Assembly (NCBI GenBank): GCA_001972305.1
Contig: BDDD01001589.1
Span: forward strand, 152,424 to 216,423
Reading direction: 5' to 3'
Origin: Cephalotus follicularis
Taxonomy: Eukaryota > Streptophyta > Magnoliopsida > Oxalidales > Cephalotaceae
Length of the DNA: 64,000 nucleotides
In this document: positions 41,625 through 52,168 of the stretch, one piece after another
Numbering within the stretch: the stretch's first letter is position 1
Layout: every line of letters begins with the position of its first letter
Notes under the pieces: generated by a model
What the model was told of the DNA's origin: nothing
Database searches by the model: none
What the model saw: the letters and a program-made list of their open reading frames with translations, nothing else
Made by a program: the position numbers and the translations under genes

Positions 41625-42671
41625 TGTGGAACTAACCTTTGCAATTCATTGCAGGGACTAAGAAAAGTTAGAAAGCTTGGAGCTGGAGACTTGGACTTGA
41701 GGCTTGGCGATGGATCTAGGATCATTGCTCAAGCTGTTGGTGTTTATGATTTTAGTTTGTGTAATAATTTTATTTTGACATTGGATCCTTGTTATTATGT
41801 TATGAATATTGTTCGGAACATCGTGAATGTTTCTCACTTATGTAGTTTGGGATTGGAGCTTAGGTTCCAAGACATTGGATGTCTTATATATTCAAACAAT
41901 GTTTATGTTGGTAATGGTGTTATCGACAATGGATTATATGTCTTAAATACTTCACAATCAAATATCTTGTCCATTGAGCAAAGTAATAATAAGAAAAGAC
42001 AAAGAGAAACTGAGCTGAATAAAACCTATACTTGGCATTGTAGACTTGGTCATCTTAGTGATGCTAGGCTATCACAGTTGATTAAGGATGATTTCCTTGA
42101 TATCCAGGACTTAGAGTCCTATCCAACTTGTGAATCCTGTTTATTAGGAAAGATGACCAAATCACCCTTCTCTGGTCAAGGAGAAAGGGCTATGGACTTA
42201 CTAGGTCTAGTCCATACTGACGTATGTGGTCCTATGTCAGTCAGTGCGCGAGGTGGTTATATCTACTTCATAACCTTTACCGATGATTTATCTAGGTATG
42301 GTTATGTGTATCTGATGAAACACAAGTCAGAATCCTTTGAGAAATTTAAGGAGTTCAGATTTGAAGTAGAAAAACAAACAGGTAAATCGATTAAAATACT
42401 TCGGTCGGATCGAGGTGGAGAATACCTGTCAGCTGAATTCCTAGGTTATCTTAGAGATGACGGAATTCTATCTCAGTGGACTCCTTCTGGAACACCACAG
42501 CATAATGGTGTGTCCGAAAGGAGGAATCGAACTCTGTTAGACATGGTCCGATCGATGATGTCTTTTACTGATCGTCCCACCTATCTCTGGGGTTATGCCC
42601 TAGATACAGCTGCTTATATCTTGAATCAAATTCCTTCAAAATCTGTGCCTTCTACTCCATACCAGGTATAG
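41625..42671 (+). pseudogene. Copia element A protease remainder and integrase
   Basis: This is the same frame as gag after the TGA. CGTNLCNSLQGL is the rest of the protease, followed by the GAG-pre-integrase region (LGHLSDARLSQLIKDDFL, CESCLLGKMTKSPF) and the rve core: VHTDVCGPMSV, TDDLSRYGYVYL, RSDRGGEYLSAEF and PQHNGVSERRNRTLLDM. The D,D,E residues are intact. It ends at TAG 42669-42671 after STPYQV. In the family the next residue is Trp, so this stop falls on the same Trp codon that is broken in the Sirevirus at 591. Confidence 0.92.
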
Positions 42672-44726
42672 TCAGGGAGGAAACCCAGCCTGAACCATTT
42701 GAAGGTTTGGGGCTGTCCTGCTTATGTCAAGAGGCTTCACGCAGATAAGCTAGAAGCGTGGTCGGACCATTGCAGGTTTGTGGGGTATCCTAAAGAAACA
42801 AAAGGATACTACTTCTATCACTCTAGCGAACAAAAGATATTTGTTTCGCGAAATGCTGTGTTCCTAGAGAAGGAATACCTTCTTGAAGGAAACAGTGGGA
42901 GTAAGGTGGAACTCAAGAAGTTGCCACAGGTAGAAACCACACAGGAAATGGAGGAGTTGGAGGTTAGACCTTCAACAGACACAGTTGAGATTGGATCTCA
43001 GGCTGAGAATAGTTCTCAGTTAGGCAGAGCTCCTTTGAGGAGATCAGGTAGAATCCCATTAGCACCTGAGAGGTATGGATTCCTCATTGATGGTACTGAT
43101 GAGATAAACGTCATTGAAGATGACGAGCCTGCCAGCTATTTAGAGGCAGTGCAAGGCACTGAATCTGAAGCATGGCTAGAAGCCATGAAATCTGAAATGG
43201 ATTCCATGTACTCCAACCAAGTATGGAATTTGGTTGAAGCACCCGAAGGCATAGTGCCTATTGGCTATAAATGGATCTTCAAGAAGAAGATGAATGCAGA
43301 TGAAAAAATCGAGACTTATAAAGCCCGATTAGTTGCGAAAGGGTATAGGCAACGACATGGAGTCGACTATAGTAAGACTTTCTCACCTGTCACCATGCTT
43401 AAATCCATTAGGATTTTGCTTGCTATTGCCGCTCATTATGATTATGAGATATGGCAAATGGATGTCAAGACGACATTCTTAAATGGGCGTCTTGAAGAGG
43501 ATATTTATATGTCACAACCCGAGGGGTTTACATCTTCCGAGCACCCGCACATGGTGTGCAAGCTCGATCGGTCCATCTATGGACTAAAGCAAGCATCTCG
43601 TATCTGGAATCTACGTTTTGATGAAGCAGTCAAAGCTTTTGACTTCGTTAAAAATATAGATGAGCCCTGTGTTTGTCGAAAGCAAGAGGGACCTAGTATC
43701 ACTTTCTTAGTGCTATATGTAGATGACATTCTACTCATTGGGAATGATGTAGGGATGTTGCAGTCTGCAAAGATATGGCTAACTAAGAATTTTTCCATGA
43801 AAGATTTGGGAGAAGCCACCTATATACTGGGTATTAGGATCTTCAGGGATGGATCCAATAGGTTGCTTGGGCTTTCCCAAAGCCAGTACATCAGCAAGGT
43901 GCTGAAAAGGTTTAAAATGGAGAATTCCAAGAGAGGCCTATTGCCAATAGGCGAAGGAATTCATCTTTCTCGAAAGATGTCTCCTCAGACATCTGAAGAG
44001 AGAGCACACATGAGTCAGATACCTTATGCTTCGGCAGTAGGGTCGATCATGTATGCCATGTTATATACTAGGCCTGATGTCGCACTTGCCCTGGGTATGG
44101 CAAGTCATTTTCAGTCTGATCCTGGTGAGAAGCACTGGGAAGTGGTCAAGGGAATCCTGAAGTACCTTAGGAGGACTCAGGATATGTTCTTGATCTATGG
44201 AAAAGATAGTGAGCTGAAATTGGAGGGCTTAACAGACTCCAGTTTTGATAGTGATCCGGATGATCACAAATCTGTCTCTGGGTACGTTTTTGTACTTAAT
44301 GGTGGAGCTGTGAGCTGGCGCAGTTCAAAGCAAGGGACTATTGCAGATTCTACCACAGAAGTCGAGTACATAGCAGCCTCAGATGCCGCCAAGGAGGGTG
44401 TATGGATGCGCAAGTTCATTACTAAACTAGGAGTTATTCCATCCATTATTAGTCCAGTTGTGATATATTGTGATAATAATGGGGCTGTAGCACAAGCCAA
44501 GGAACCGCGGTTTCACCAGCGATCCAAACACATCGAGCGGTGCTATCATTTGATCCGTGAGATTATTGGTAGGGGAGATATACAGCTTGAGAGGGTATCC
44601 TCAGAGGAGAACACAGCAGATCCGCTGACCAAGGCAATTGGCACCAAGGCTCTGGAGCATCATCGTGGGGCGATGGGTCTAGGCTATAGGAGTTCATGGC
44701 TTGAGGGTCAAGTGGGAGACTGTTAG
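42672..44726 (+). pseudogene. Copia element A integrase tail, reverse transcriptase and RNase H
   Basis: This is the same frame after TAG. Motifs are LKVWGCPAYVKRL (integrase tail), [32 protein letters not shown] (most copies have KTAFLNG), YGLKQASRIWNLRFDEAV and the catalytic LYVDDILLIGND. RNase H shows GLTDSSFDSDPDDHKSVSGYVF, TTEVEYIAASDAAKEGVW and YCDNNGAVAQ. It ends SSWLEGQVGDC at 44726, so the stop codon overlaps the LTR start. The polypurine tract AAGTGGGAGA (44710-44719) lies within the last codons. The segment is fully open and RT residues are intact. Confidence 0.94.
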
Positions 44727-46895
44727 ATATAGTGACCCGACAAGCCATTAGATGGGTTGTAAAATTATATCTTATCTTGTATGAAACAATCTTATTCCTT
44801 ATATATATGATGTGTGCTAATTTTGTTATGGCTATATCACTTGTGTTTTATCACTTAATTGAAGTAGTTTATTATTTACCTGCTTACACTTGTGATGCCC
44901 TGACATAAGGTTTGATGCTTAGCATGGAGGCTGTGAGATTGGTTACCTTATTCCTTATGTCGAATTAGTTCCAAGTCATAGGTTCACTTTGTGGGCATCA
45001 GTGAACCGGATAGACTTGCGCGCATGTTGCCTGCTCATAGAATTGGAGGATGGATTCTCTCACTACCATCTGTGTTGGACACTAGGGCAAATACGGGATG
45101 CGCGCTGGGAGTGTGTACACTGAACAGGACCCGCGTAGGAGATACTATTTGGATAGTCGCTATTCTCGTGTCAGTAGTGACTCTTACTTGTTGCAGTTGT
45201 GTATAAGTGATGAGCACTTAGCGAGTTCTCAAACTCGTCTGATCCTTAGATCTGAGCGACTGCTCTATATTGTATGGAGACGGTTATGCTTTGATCTCCT
45301 CCTTACCCAGTCCTTGTGCATTGCTGGCAATCGGGTGGTCTTTGGGTATGATCGAATCTATACGAATATAAGTGAGTGCGCAATATGGGATTGTCACACC
45401 TGAGCGAAGGTGATCGGCTCTATTATGATCTGATTATACTTTGGACTTATGAAATCCTTGGCCAAGGTTGAGGTAGACTGGAAATTAGATTTCCGGAGAG
45501 TTTACCAAAGGTCCTAGTAATGATCAGATATTTTAGTCATTGAGGTATTGGCTAGGGTTGACACATATCCTTACCCTATACCTCAATCGGGGTCAAGCAT
45601 GACAAGGGATTATAGTACACGTGAACCGACGACTTAGAAAATCCAAGGTTTATGAGGTGTGTAATAAATTATGGGAAAATTAATTAGATTAATTTTTCCA
45701 TCTGGATAATATTTGGATATTATTCCAATAGCATTTAAATTGGTCAAGGACCATTTAGAATGGCTAAACCGGACCCTAGGGGTATTTTGGTAATTTATGA
45801 ACACCTCTTGTTTTAACCAAGATTTTAAAGGGTCCCTGTCTTATAATGATTAGTTCTTTGATATGTTGGACATATTAAGTCTTGGCGTCAAATATCGGTT
45901 ATGTGGATTTTGCATTTTGTGGAAACACATATGTTGATCTTCCTTAACCAATATTTGAGGGGTACAGGAGATCACTAAAAGAGTTAGACTCTTATTACTT
46001 CATTGGCCAGACAAAGCGTCGACGTCTTTTAGAAAGACGTCGATGCTTAACCTTTTTAAAGACGTCGATGTATTTTAGAAAGCGTCGATGTTTTTAGTGC
46101 CACATTGCATGAGCGTCGATGTCCTTTGGAAGGCGTCGACGTCTTTGAGCAGGACGTGCAACCTGTGGACGAGCTCACTTCATAGACACGTTTTCTCTCT
46201 CATCTCCAGTAGCCATATCCCATTCTTGCATGTTATGGGAACATGGGGATCATGGCCACAGACTCCCTAGGAGTGAGGACCATGATCCTAAGTGAATGGG
46301 AGAGTGGGAGAGAGAAGAAGAGGGCTAGTAATAAGCATTTTCTGCAGAAAATCCAAAAGTAAGAGAAGTTTGGTTTTTTGCTGGGCAAGTGACTTCGGAT
46401 TCTTCTCTGTAGTGTGTGTTCCCAACATCTGTGATACACCAAGCAAAAGCTTATCTAGGGTGGAATGATTAGTGACTTCATTGGTCAATATCAATTTACC
46501 TTTTCTAAGCTTAGTGAGAGAGAGAGAGTTCATACACTTTGTTCTTTGTTATTGCTGGTTGGATTGTTTGTTGTTCCAGCGACTTGGAGAAGATTAAAGA
46601 GGGAATCTACTCAAGCGTGTAGCGGTAAAGAAAGAAGGAGCCTTCACCAGCTGGTATATCTCTTGGTCTTTCTCTTCTTGCTATGCTTGTGTGTCACCAT
46701 TGTTTGCTATGGTGACACCAATTCAATTCTGTTGATGATGTGGTGATCTATGTGGTCTGTGGACATGCCTTATGGACTGTTTTTTATTTTAATTGGGTGT
46801 TCTTCCGCTGCCATGTTTGTATGTTTTGTTTTGTTCTACACCCTATTTGCCTTTGTCCATCTTAGGCTCCGGATTCGGTTCATCCGATTATATCA
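44721..46895 (+). repeat. Copia element A 3' LTR
   Basis: This 2175-bp LTR begins TGTTAGATATAG directly after the polypurine tract and ends TATCA before the right target duplication TGATG (46896-46900). It differs from the 5' LTR by scattered transitions. Hairpin counterparts and the motif cluster (46014-46152) are present. Confidence 0.95.
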
Positions 46896-47406
46896 TGATG
46901 TACTTCTTAGCTTGGCTTAAGAGTTCAGACAGGTCTTTCGGAGTCTTCTTAGACAAGGAGAGAGTAAACATAGAATCTCTCAAGCCATTGATGATTACAG
47001 TATTGGCTATGAAGTTGTCGAGCTCTCTGACTTGTAGAGCTTCTGTATTAAAACGGTTAAGGTATCCTCTAAGAATGTCATCTCTCTTTTGCATCACATT
47101 TATCAATATAGCAGAGGTCTTCCATTATTTCTGACTACTGATGAAGTTTTCCACAAAAGACAAACTTAACTCTGAAAAGGAATTGATGGACATTAGAGGA
47201 ACACTTGCATACCATGATCGTTCTACCCCCTCATAGTAGTTAGAAATGCTTTACAGATAATTACGTTTGGTAATTAATTGATGAAGCATAGTCATTCCGT
47301 AAGTCTTTAAGTGATTCAGAGGGTTAGTCATCCCATCATACTTGTCCATGATGGGTAGCTTGAAGTCCTTTAGAAAAGATACTTATAAGATCCCCTCTGT
47401 GAATGG
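46896..47406 (-). pseudogene. Old Tat remnant, part 2: gag core
   Basis: Read on the minus strand, this is a retrotransposon gag domain: LPIMDKYDGMTNPL near 47360, RDDILRGYLNRFNTEALQVREL (about 47090-47025), TVIINGLRDSMFTLSL and KTPKDLSELLSQAKKYI. It aligns with the gag of the Tat elements at 15429 and 59752 but is more divergent. It is bounded on the left by copia element A and on the right by copia element B, whose target duplication AATGG occupies 47402-47406. Stops are present near 47140 and 47230. Confidence 0.82.
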
Positions 47407-47745
47407 TGTTAGATTAGGGTGTCCCTCCATGCCACGAGAGGTGACTGTTTGCATATATATATGTGAGACACTCCTTGGTTGGATGTGTCCATGCAAACTG
47501 AGAGATGACTGCATGTATATATATTACACTCTTAAATCTCATTCTTAATTCCGATTATGTTTTAATGTGCATATTCCAGTAATAATGGCATTTGCTATAT
47601 GTATTATCCCTACCATAACTATGGAATCAGCTTGATTAACAAATCAACTGAATACACACATAGCGCCTTGTTGTTCGAGGGGTTGGATCTCGTGCCTGAG
47701 AGGTTATGCGAATGAGATCCTTACTCTATTCTGACAAAACGTTGC

Positions 47746-47793
47746 AAGTCATAGGTTCACTTTCTTAGGGCAATTGATGAACCGGATAGACTT
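47746..47793 (+). promoter_or_regulatory. U5 hairpin 1 of copia element B
   Basis: AAGTC/GACTT outer arms and GGTTCA/TGAACC inner arms, corresponding to 36908-36952 in element A. Confidence 0.58.
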
Positions 47794-47912
47794 ATAGTAT
47801 TATGCTTGCTCCCGGGTGTTAGTGGAGGATGGATTCTCTCATTGCCATTTGGGTTTACCCTAAAACTGATGCGGAGTGCATGCTGGGAAGCATGTCACTG
47901 AACCGACCTACC

Positions 47913-47961
47913 ATAGGAAACCTATCTGGATAGTCAATACCTTTGTCGATAGGATTCCTAT
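47913..47961 (+). promoter_or_regulatory. U5 hairpin 2 of copia element B (7 bp, A-A mismatch, 6 bp)
   Basis: ATAGGAA (47913-47919) pairs with TTCCTAT (47955-47961). A47920 and A47954 are mismatched, and CCTATC (47921-47926) pairs with GATAGG (47948-47953). The architecture matches 37070-37122 in element A, but almost every base pair is different. The loop starts TGGATAGTC as in element A. Confidence 0.7.
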
Positions 47962-48839
47962 AGTCTCAGTAGTGTATAGTCGATGGAGACTAGTTGGACA
48001 TATGTGACCTGCGTTGTGTCCCTAGACCTGAGTGGCTGGCATGCATTGTGTAGTAACCGCTCGGCTTTGATTTTTGCCTTTCCCAGTTCTAGCCAGGAGC
48101 TGGAAAAAGGATTGTCTTTGGGCGTTGTGGTAACTGCATTGAGATGTATGGGCGAGTGCGCAACAAGAGATCGTCACACCCGTATTGAGGGTGACAAGTT
48201 CTATAGTATCTGTGACTGTTGCAGACTTAAATCCTGACCAGGTGTAGGCAGACTAAAATCGGGGTTTCCAGGGAGGTCTGTCGATAGTCTCAGTGCGTTC
48301 ATAGATTTATATTTATCACGGTTTTTCCTAGGGTTGACATTTATCCAAATCATAGTCCGTGGTCGGATCCAAGGATGACGAAGGATACGTGACACGTAAA
48401 CCGATGATAGGATAAAGAACTGGTTAACCGACTAACGATTGATAGACGTGGAACTTCGGTCCATGGATCCGGGGGATGATTGGATATCATACAGGGGCTA
48501 TTTTGATAGGTAGGGACTATTAGGATGGTCGTATCAGAATTTTGGGATGTTCTAGAAAATTTATCATTATACCGGGAACCAACCGAGCTTTTGGGTCCCA
48601 CCTGATTTTGGAATAGGTTGATGTGTGTGGGACATATGTCATTTAGTAAGAGATTAGCATCTGGGTGATGTTACTTTGCTAGCGAGCATTTTATTTGCTG
48701 AACATATATCACTTCTTTAGAAGTGAGTTCAAGCATCACTATAATAGAATGTTCCATGCAAAGGGTTGTTTGTTTAACATATGAATACATTGGGTATTTA
48801 TTTGTTGAGAGAGCTTAAGGTCTAGTGGATTAATCGATG

Positions 48840-49090
48840 TCAGACCTCAAATGATAGAGGTCAGACCACAAAGTTAGACCTCAGACCACAAAGTCAGACC
48901 TCATACCACAGTGGCAGAGGAACGACCTTGAAGTCAGATATCGAAGCTCGAAGGCAGAGCTCATAGGTAGAGGTCATAGTTTAGAGCTCGAAGGCAGAGC
49001 TCAGAGATAGAGATCACAACTCAGAGCTTGAAGTCAGACATCGGAGTTCGGAGGCAGAACTCAGGTGTAGAGGTCAGAGCTAAGAGGTGG
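48840..49090. repeat. Purine-rich degenerate repeats in LTR B
   Basis: Repeated GTCAGACCTC, AGAGGTCAGA and GCAGAGCTC phrases spaced about 15-30 bp apart form alternating GAGGTC/GACCTC and GAGCTC inverted pairs. The counterpart in the 3' LTR is at about 57090-57370, with different copy arrangement. Confidence 0.75.
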
Positions 49091-50049
49091 TCTGAAATTG
49101 GGCTTAAGGAATGCCAAATTTCGGCCCAGCCATATATGACCCAAACATTAAAACATGTGCTAAGGCAAATGTTCGGCCATCAAGTGGATAAGAAGAGAGA
49201 ATTGATAAAGTAAAAGTCTTGTCTTATTTAAGACAGGATAGGAGATATTCTGAAAAGGGTAACTTAACTTGCACACTTATCACTCTCTCCAATAATCCGC
49301 TTCTTTACCAGTGAGCTCTCTCTCTTCTTCTCTTCTCTTCTTTATGTCGTCTCTTAGTCTTCCATTGGAGGACATGGCTAGAGCTTGGAGCTCTTGAAGA
49401 GTAGAGAACAAAACAACCTTCTCTCACCCTCCATCATCACTTTAGGTGGAGATAGACTGTTTCTTGCAATTTTTCTTTACATATTGTGAAGATTAGTTTA
49501 GGATTTAAACACAAACCTTCTCCATATTCAAAGTGGCTTCACGTTACCTTCAAGCCGTGCCTTGTGGAATACATTTTGTGAAGATAGAAGTTGGGATTCA
49601 AAGTGTAGAGGGAGCACATCAAGGAAGGAGTAGAAGACTTTTGGTAAGTGCTTTTTAAACCTCCTTCTTTCTCCTTTTGCTTATGGGTTAATCGAACCCT
49701 AATGTTTCCAAGAGGGAATCGTTGGATACCCTAAGGGTTTGCCTGCTCACGAGTTGGAGGTGATGGTTTAGGGTTTTGGTCCTTCACTATTTCTTTGGTT
49801 GGCCGAAGCTAGGGTTAGTGAAACCCTAGCTCCACTCGTGTGCTCATTGCTTGATATTTTTGTAGGTCCGATTGAATGTTACATTAGTGATCCTTAGCCT
49901 ATTGGTACAATTATGGACTTTTTATTCTAGTACGTCCCATTTCTTGGGGACATATTGGGTTAAAATTGTTTTGTTTGTAACCCTAAACCCTAAGTCCATA
50001 AATGTACCTCTTCCGCATAGAGCCTGGCTTACTCAATCTTTTCAATAAG

Positions 50050-50061
50050 TGGTATCAGAGC
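50050..50061 (+). promoter_or_regulatory. Primer-binding site of copia element B
   Basis: TGGTATCAGAGC, identical to that of element A, two bases inside the LTR end; initiator tRNA-Met type. Confidence 0.94.
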
Positions 50062-51727
50062 CCCTAATTAGCTTCAATTGGACCTCAATTTGATGTCTAT
50101 AGGCTTGCTTTAATGCCCTATTGTCTTGGCCGAAAAATTTGTGACTCCAACCCTAGAGTGAAATTGGCAATTTTAGGACAATTGGAATGTGGTAATTCTA
50201 GTTGTTTTTGTCAATTGTTTGAACTTGTGTAAATGACTAATTATATGGATTGTTTGCTAATCCAAAGATTAATACATTAGTTGTTGATGATGCAAGGGGC
50301 ATTCTAACATCTTTGTGTACGATTTAGGATTTCAAACGGATCTTAAAAAGTCATTAAATGGACGTTTAAAGTGTTAGGAATTTCTGCTGGAAAACTGGTT
50401 ACATGCAGAAGTTTCTGCATAGATTTTTTGCACTGGTGAGTGTAGATTATATGAAAGTTACCTAAAGCAGAAAAGTTGACTGGTTAGTGACAGTCTGAGT
50501 GCAACAATTTTCGCACAGTTTCTGGCAGTTCCTGCTAAGATTCTGGCAGTTTCTGCGCACTTACTGACAGTTTCCAGCACAATTACTGCAAGTTTCCTGT
50601 AAGCTTCTTGTAAGTTTTTCAATGTAGTTTCTGTGCAATTTTTGCACAATTACTGGTAGGAATACTGTATGGATTGGACAGGTTCGTACCATGATGTTCG
50701 GACAGAGATTCAATTTACTTATGTACATAGTTCATTTAAATTATACAATTTATTCAAGAGGAATGTTAATATTAGTTCCAACTAATATTTTAATTGCATT
50801 ATTTTTCACTCTATTAAATTAAATGGTGGGACCATGAAATTAAATATAGTGAGAGACTATATTAAGGGACACTAGATTTTATTTTATCTAGTGGGAGTTG
50901 CTATTTATTTAAGCTGATAAAAATATCGACAAACCATTAAATATTAAATTATCACTTGTTTATTCATTAAATATATAGTGAGTATATTTTTTGAATTTCT
51001 TGTGCATGGTGATAGGCTTGGGACTAGACCTAGTTTTTTGGTTTCTATCGTGGATGTTATTTAAATTCTTTATTACCATGGTGATCATCTGCTTTGTAAT
51101 AAGGCTGCCTGCGCACGCCATTTATTTTTCTTATCCATTATTTGTTAGAGTAGAAATTCTCTTCTCCCTTAAAATTGTATTCTTATTCTTTTATAATACA
51201 AGTGATGTAATTTTAAGAAGAGATACAATCAAGTTTGAAGAGAGGATTAAGAAGAATACAAGACCAAGTGAAGACCATGTATGCATGGTGAGTATGCTAT
51301 AATAAAGTAGTTATTAAATAATATCACCTAGGAGACCGAGCGGTTACGTTTGACTCACGTGATCACGATAATAGTTAAAGTCTCAAGTCAGACCATTTTT
51401 TTAGAATGTATAAGATGGATGAATTTTCAATTTTTCCAAACAGGTCCAAGCATGATAAGCCGTCTCAAATAGGATTTGAAGATAAAATGGCATTTTATTA
51501 AACGGCTTGGTAATTTAAAAAACTAAAATTTGATGAGACCAAATTCCTCCAATTGTGAAATAATAAGTCCATAAGCAATGGGGCACTAGGGTGTCCTGTC
51601 GTTGGCCTTCTACGACCTTTGTTGAATGGTGTGGACATATTGAGGATAGCACTACCGTCGTAAAGGTCCTCCGTATGACCATTTGTATTCAATTTCAGTG
51701 TGTGGTGCATTGGAAGGAAATAACCAT

Positions 51728-51767
51728 GTTTTGACACTCAGACAAGAGCACTTGTGAGGATCAAAAC
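51728..51767 (+). promoter_or_regulatory. Leader hairpin of element B (GTTTTGA / TCAAAAC)
   Basis: Seven-base outer arms and ACAAG/CTTGT inner arms. It is the counterpart of 40239-40278 in element A, with compensating differences. Confidence 0.55.
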
Positions 51768-51811
51768 AGGTTCATTTCTTTGAGGACTATGGGTTCAGAC
51801 TTATACCAGGA

Positions 51812-51849
51812 TCTTATGGTTTGTCATGCCATCAGTTGAGACTATAAGG
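51812..51849 (+). promoter_or_regulatory. Leader hairpin B1 with conserved loop
   Basis: TCTTATGG (51812-51819) pairs with CTATAAGG (51842-51849). The loop is TTTGTCATGCC-ATCAGT-TGAGA, one base longer than in element A. Confidence 0.6.
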
Positions 51850-51925
51850 GCCGGGAGGCCGAATGTTATATCGGATCTTACATTTCAAGGGCGGGGCCCT
51901 AAAGTAAATTGACATTCATGTCTAC

Positions 51926-51982
51926 CTATCTTACTATTATGGTTTGTCATGCCAACAGCCGAGGCCATGATAGGTGAGATAG
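51926..51982 (+). promoter_or_regulatory. Leader hairpin B2 with conserved loop, 17-bp stem
   Basis: CTATCTTACTATTATGG (51926-51942) pairs with the strand 51965-51982 over 17 positions, with one bulged G (51974) and two G-U pairs. The loop at 51943-51964 is TTTGTCATGCC-AACAGC-CGAGG. This is the strongest member of the family. Confidence 0.68.
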
Positions 51983-52168
51983 ATTATGATCCATACTAGG
52001 AAGCGAGGCTTCCCGAATTTCGCATGGAGGTGTGGGATACGATTAGAATAGTGAGATGAGACGTAATTACTAAAGACCATAATTATGGTAATAACAAAAT
52101 TGGAATGATCTGTTGATATTTCTCTCCGTGTTTCTTCATATAGGTTACTAGATAACATACTCAACAAA

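Larger units (their letters stand above)
36656..46895 (+). mobile_element. Ty1/copia element (Tork/TAR/Angela-like), complete, 10.24 kb
   Basis: The two LTRs are both 2175 bp (36656-38830 and 44721-46895), with TGTTAGATATAG starts and TATCA ends, and a perfect target duplication TGATG (36651-36655 and 46896-46900). The primer site TGGTATCAGAGC is complementary to initiator tRNA-Met. A long 1.8-kb leader precedes gag. Gag-pol order is gag, protease, integrase, RT, RNase H. Only one frameshift and two stops break 1350 codons, so the copy is young. It inserted into an old Tat gag. Confidence 0.96.
47407..50047 (+). repeat. Copia element B 5' LTR
   Basis: It is 2641 bp, about 60 bp shorter than its partner, partly because the partner carries an expanded (AC)n(AT)n run. 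Near 47452-47463 GCATATATATATGTGAG is a TATA candidate. The LTR contains U5 hairpins at 47746-47793 and 47913-47961, and a purine-rich repeat block at 48840-49090. Confidence 0.92.
50062..52168 (+). other. Leader of copia element B before gag
   Basis: This is 2.1 kb without a supported ORF. At 50460-50660 there is a cluster of CTGGCAGTTTCTGCGCA-like phrases (GGCAGTTCCTG, GGCAGTTTCTGCGCA, GACAGTTTCCAGCACA and others). It occupies the position taken by the GTCGACGTC cluster in element A. From 51728 onward come inverted repeats matching those of element A. Confidence 0.7.
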
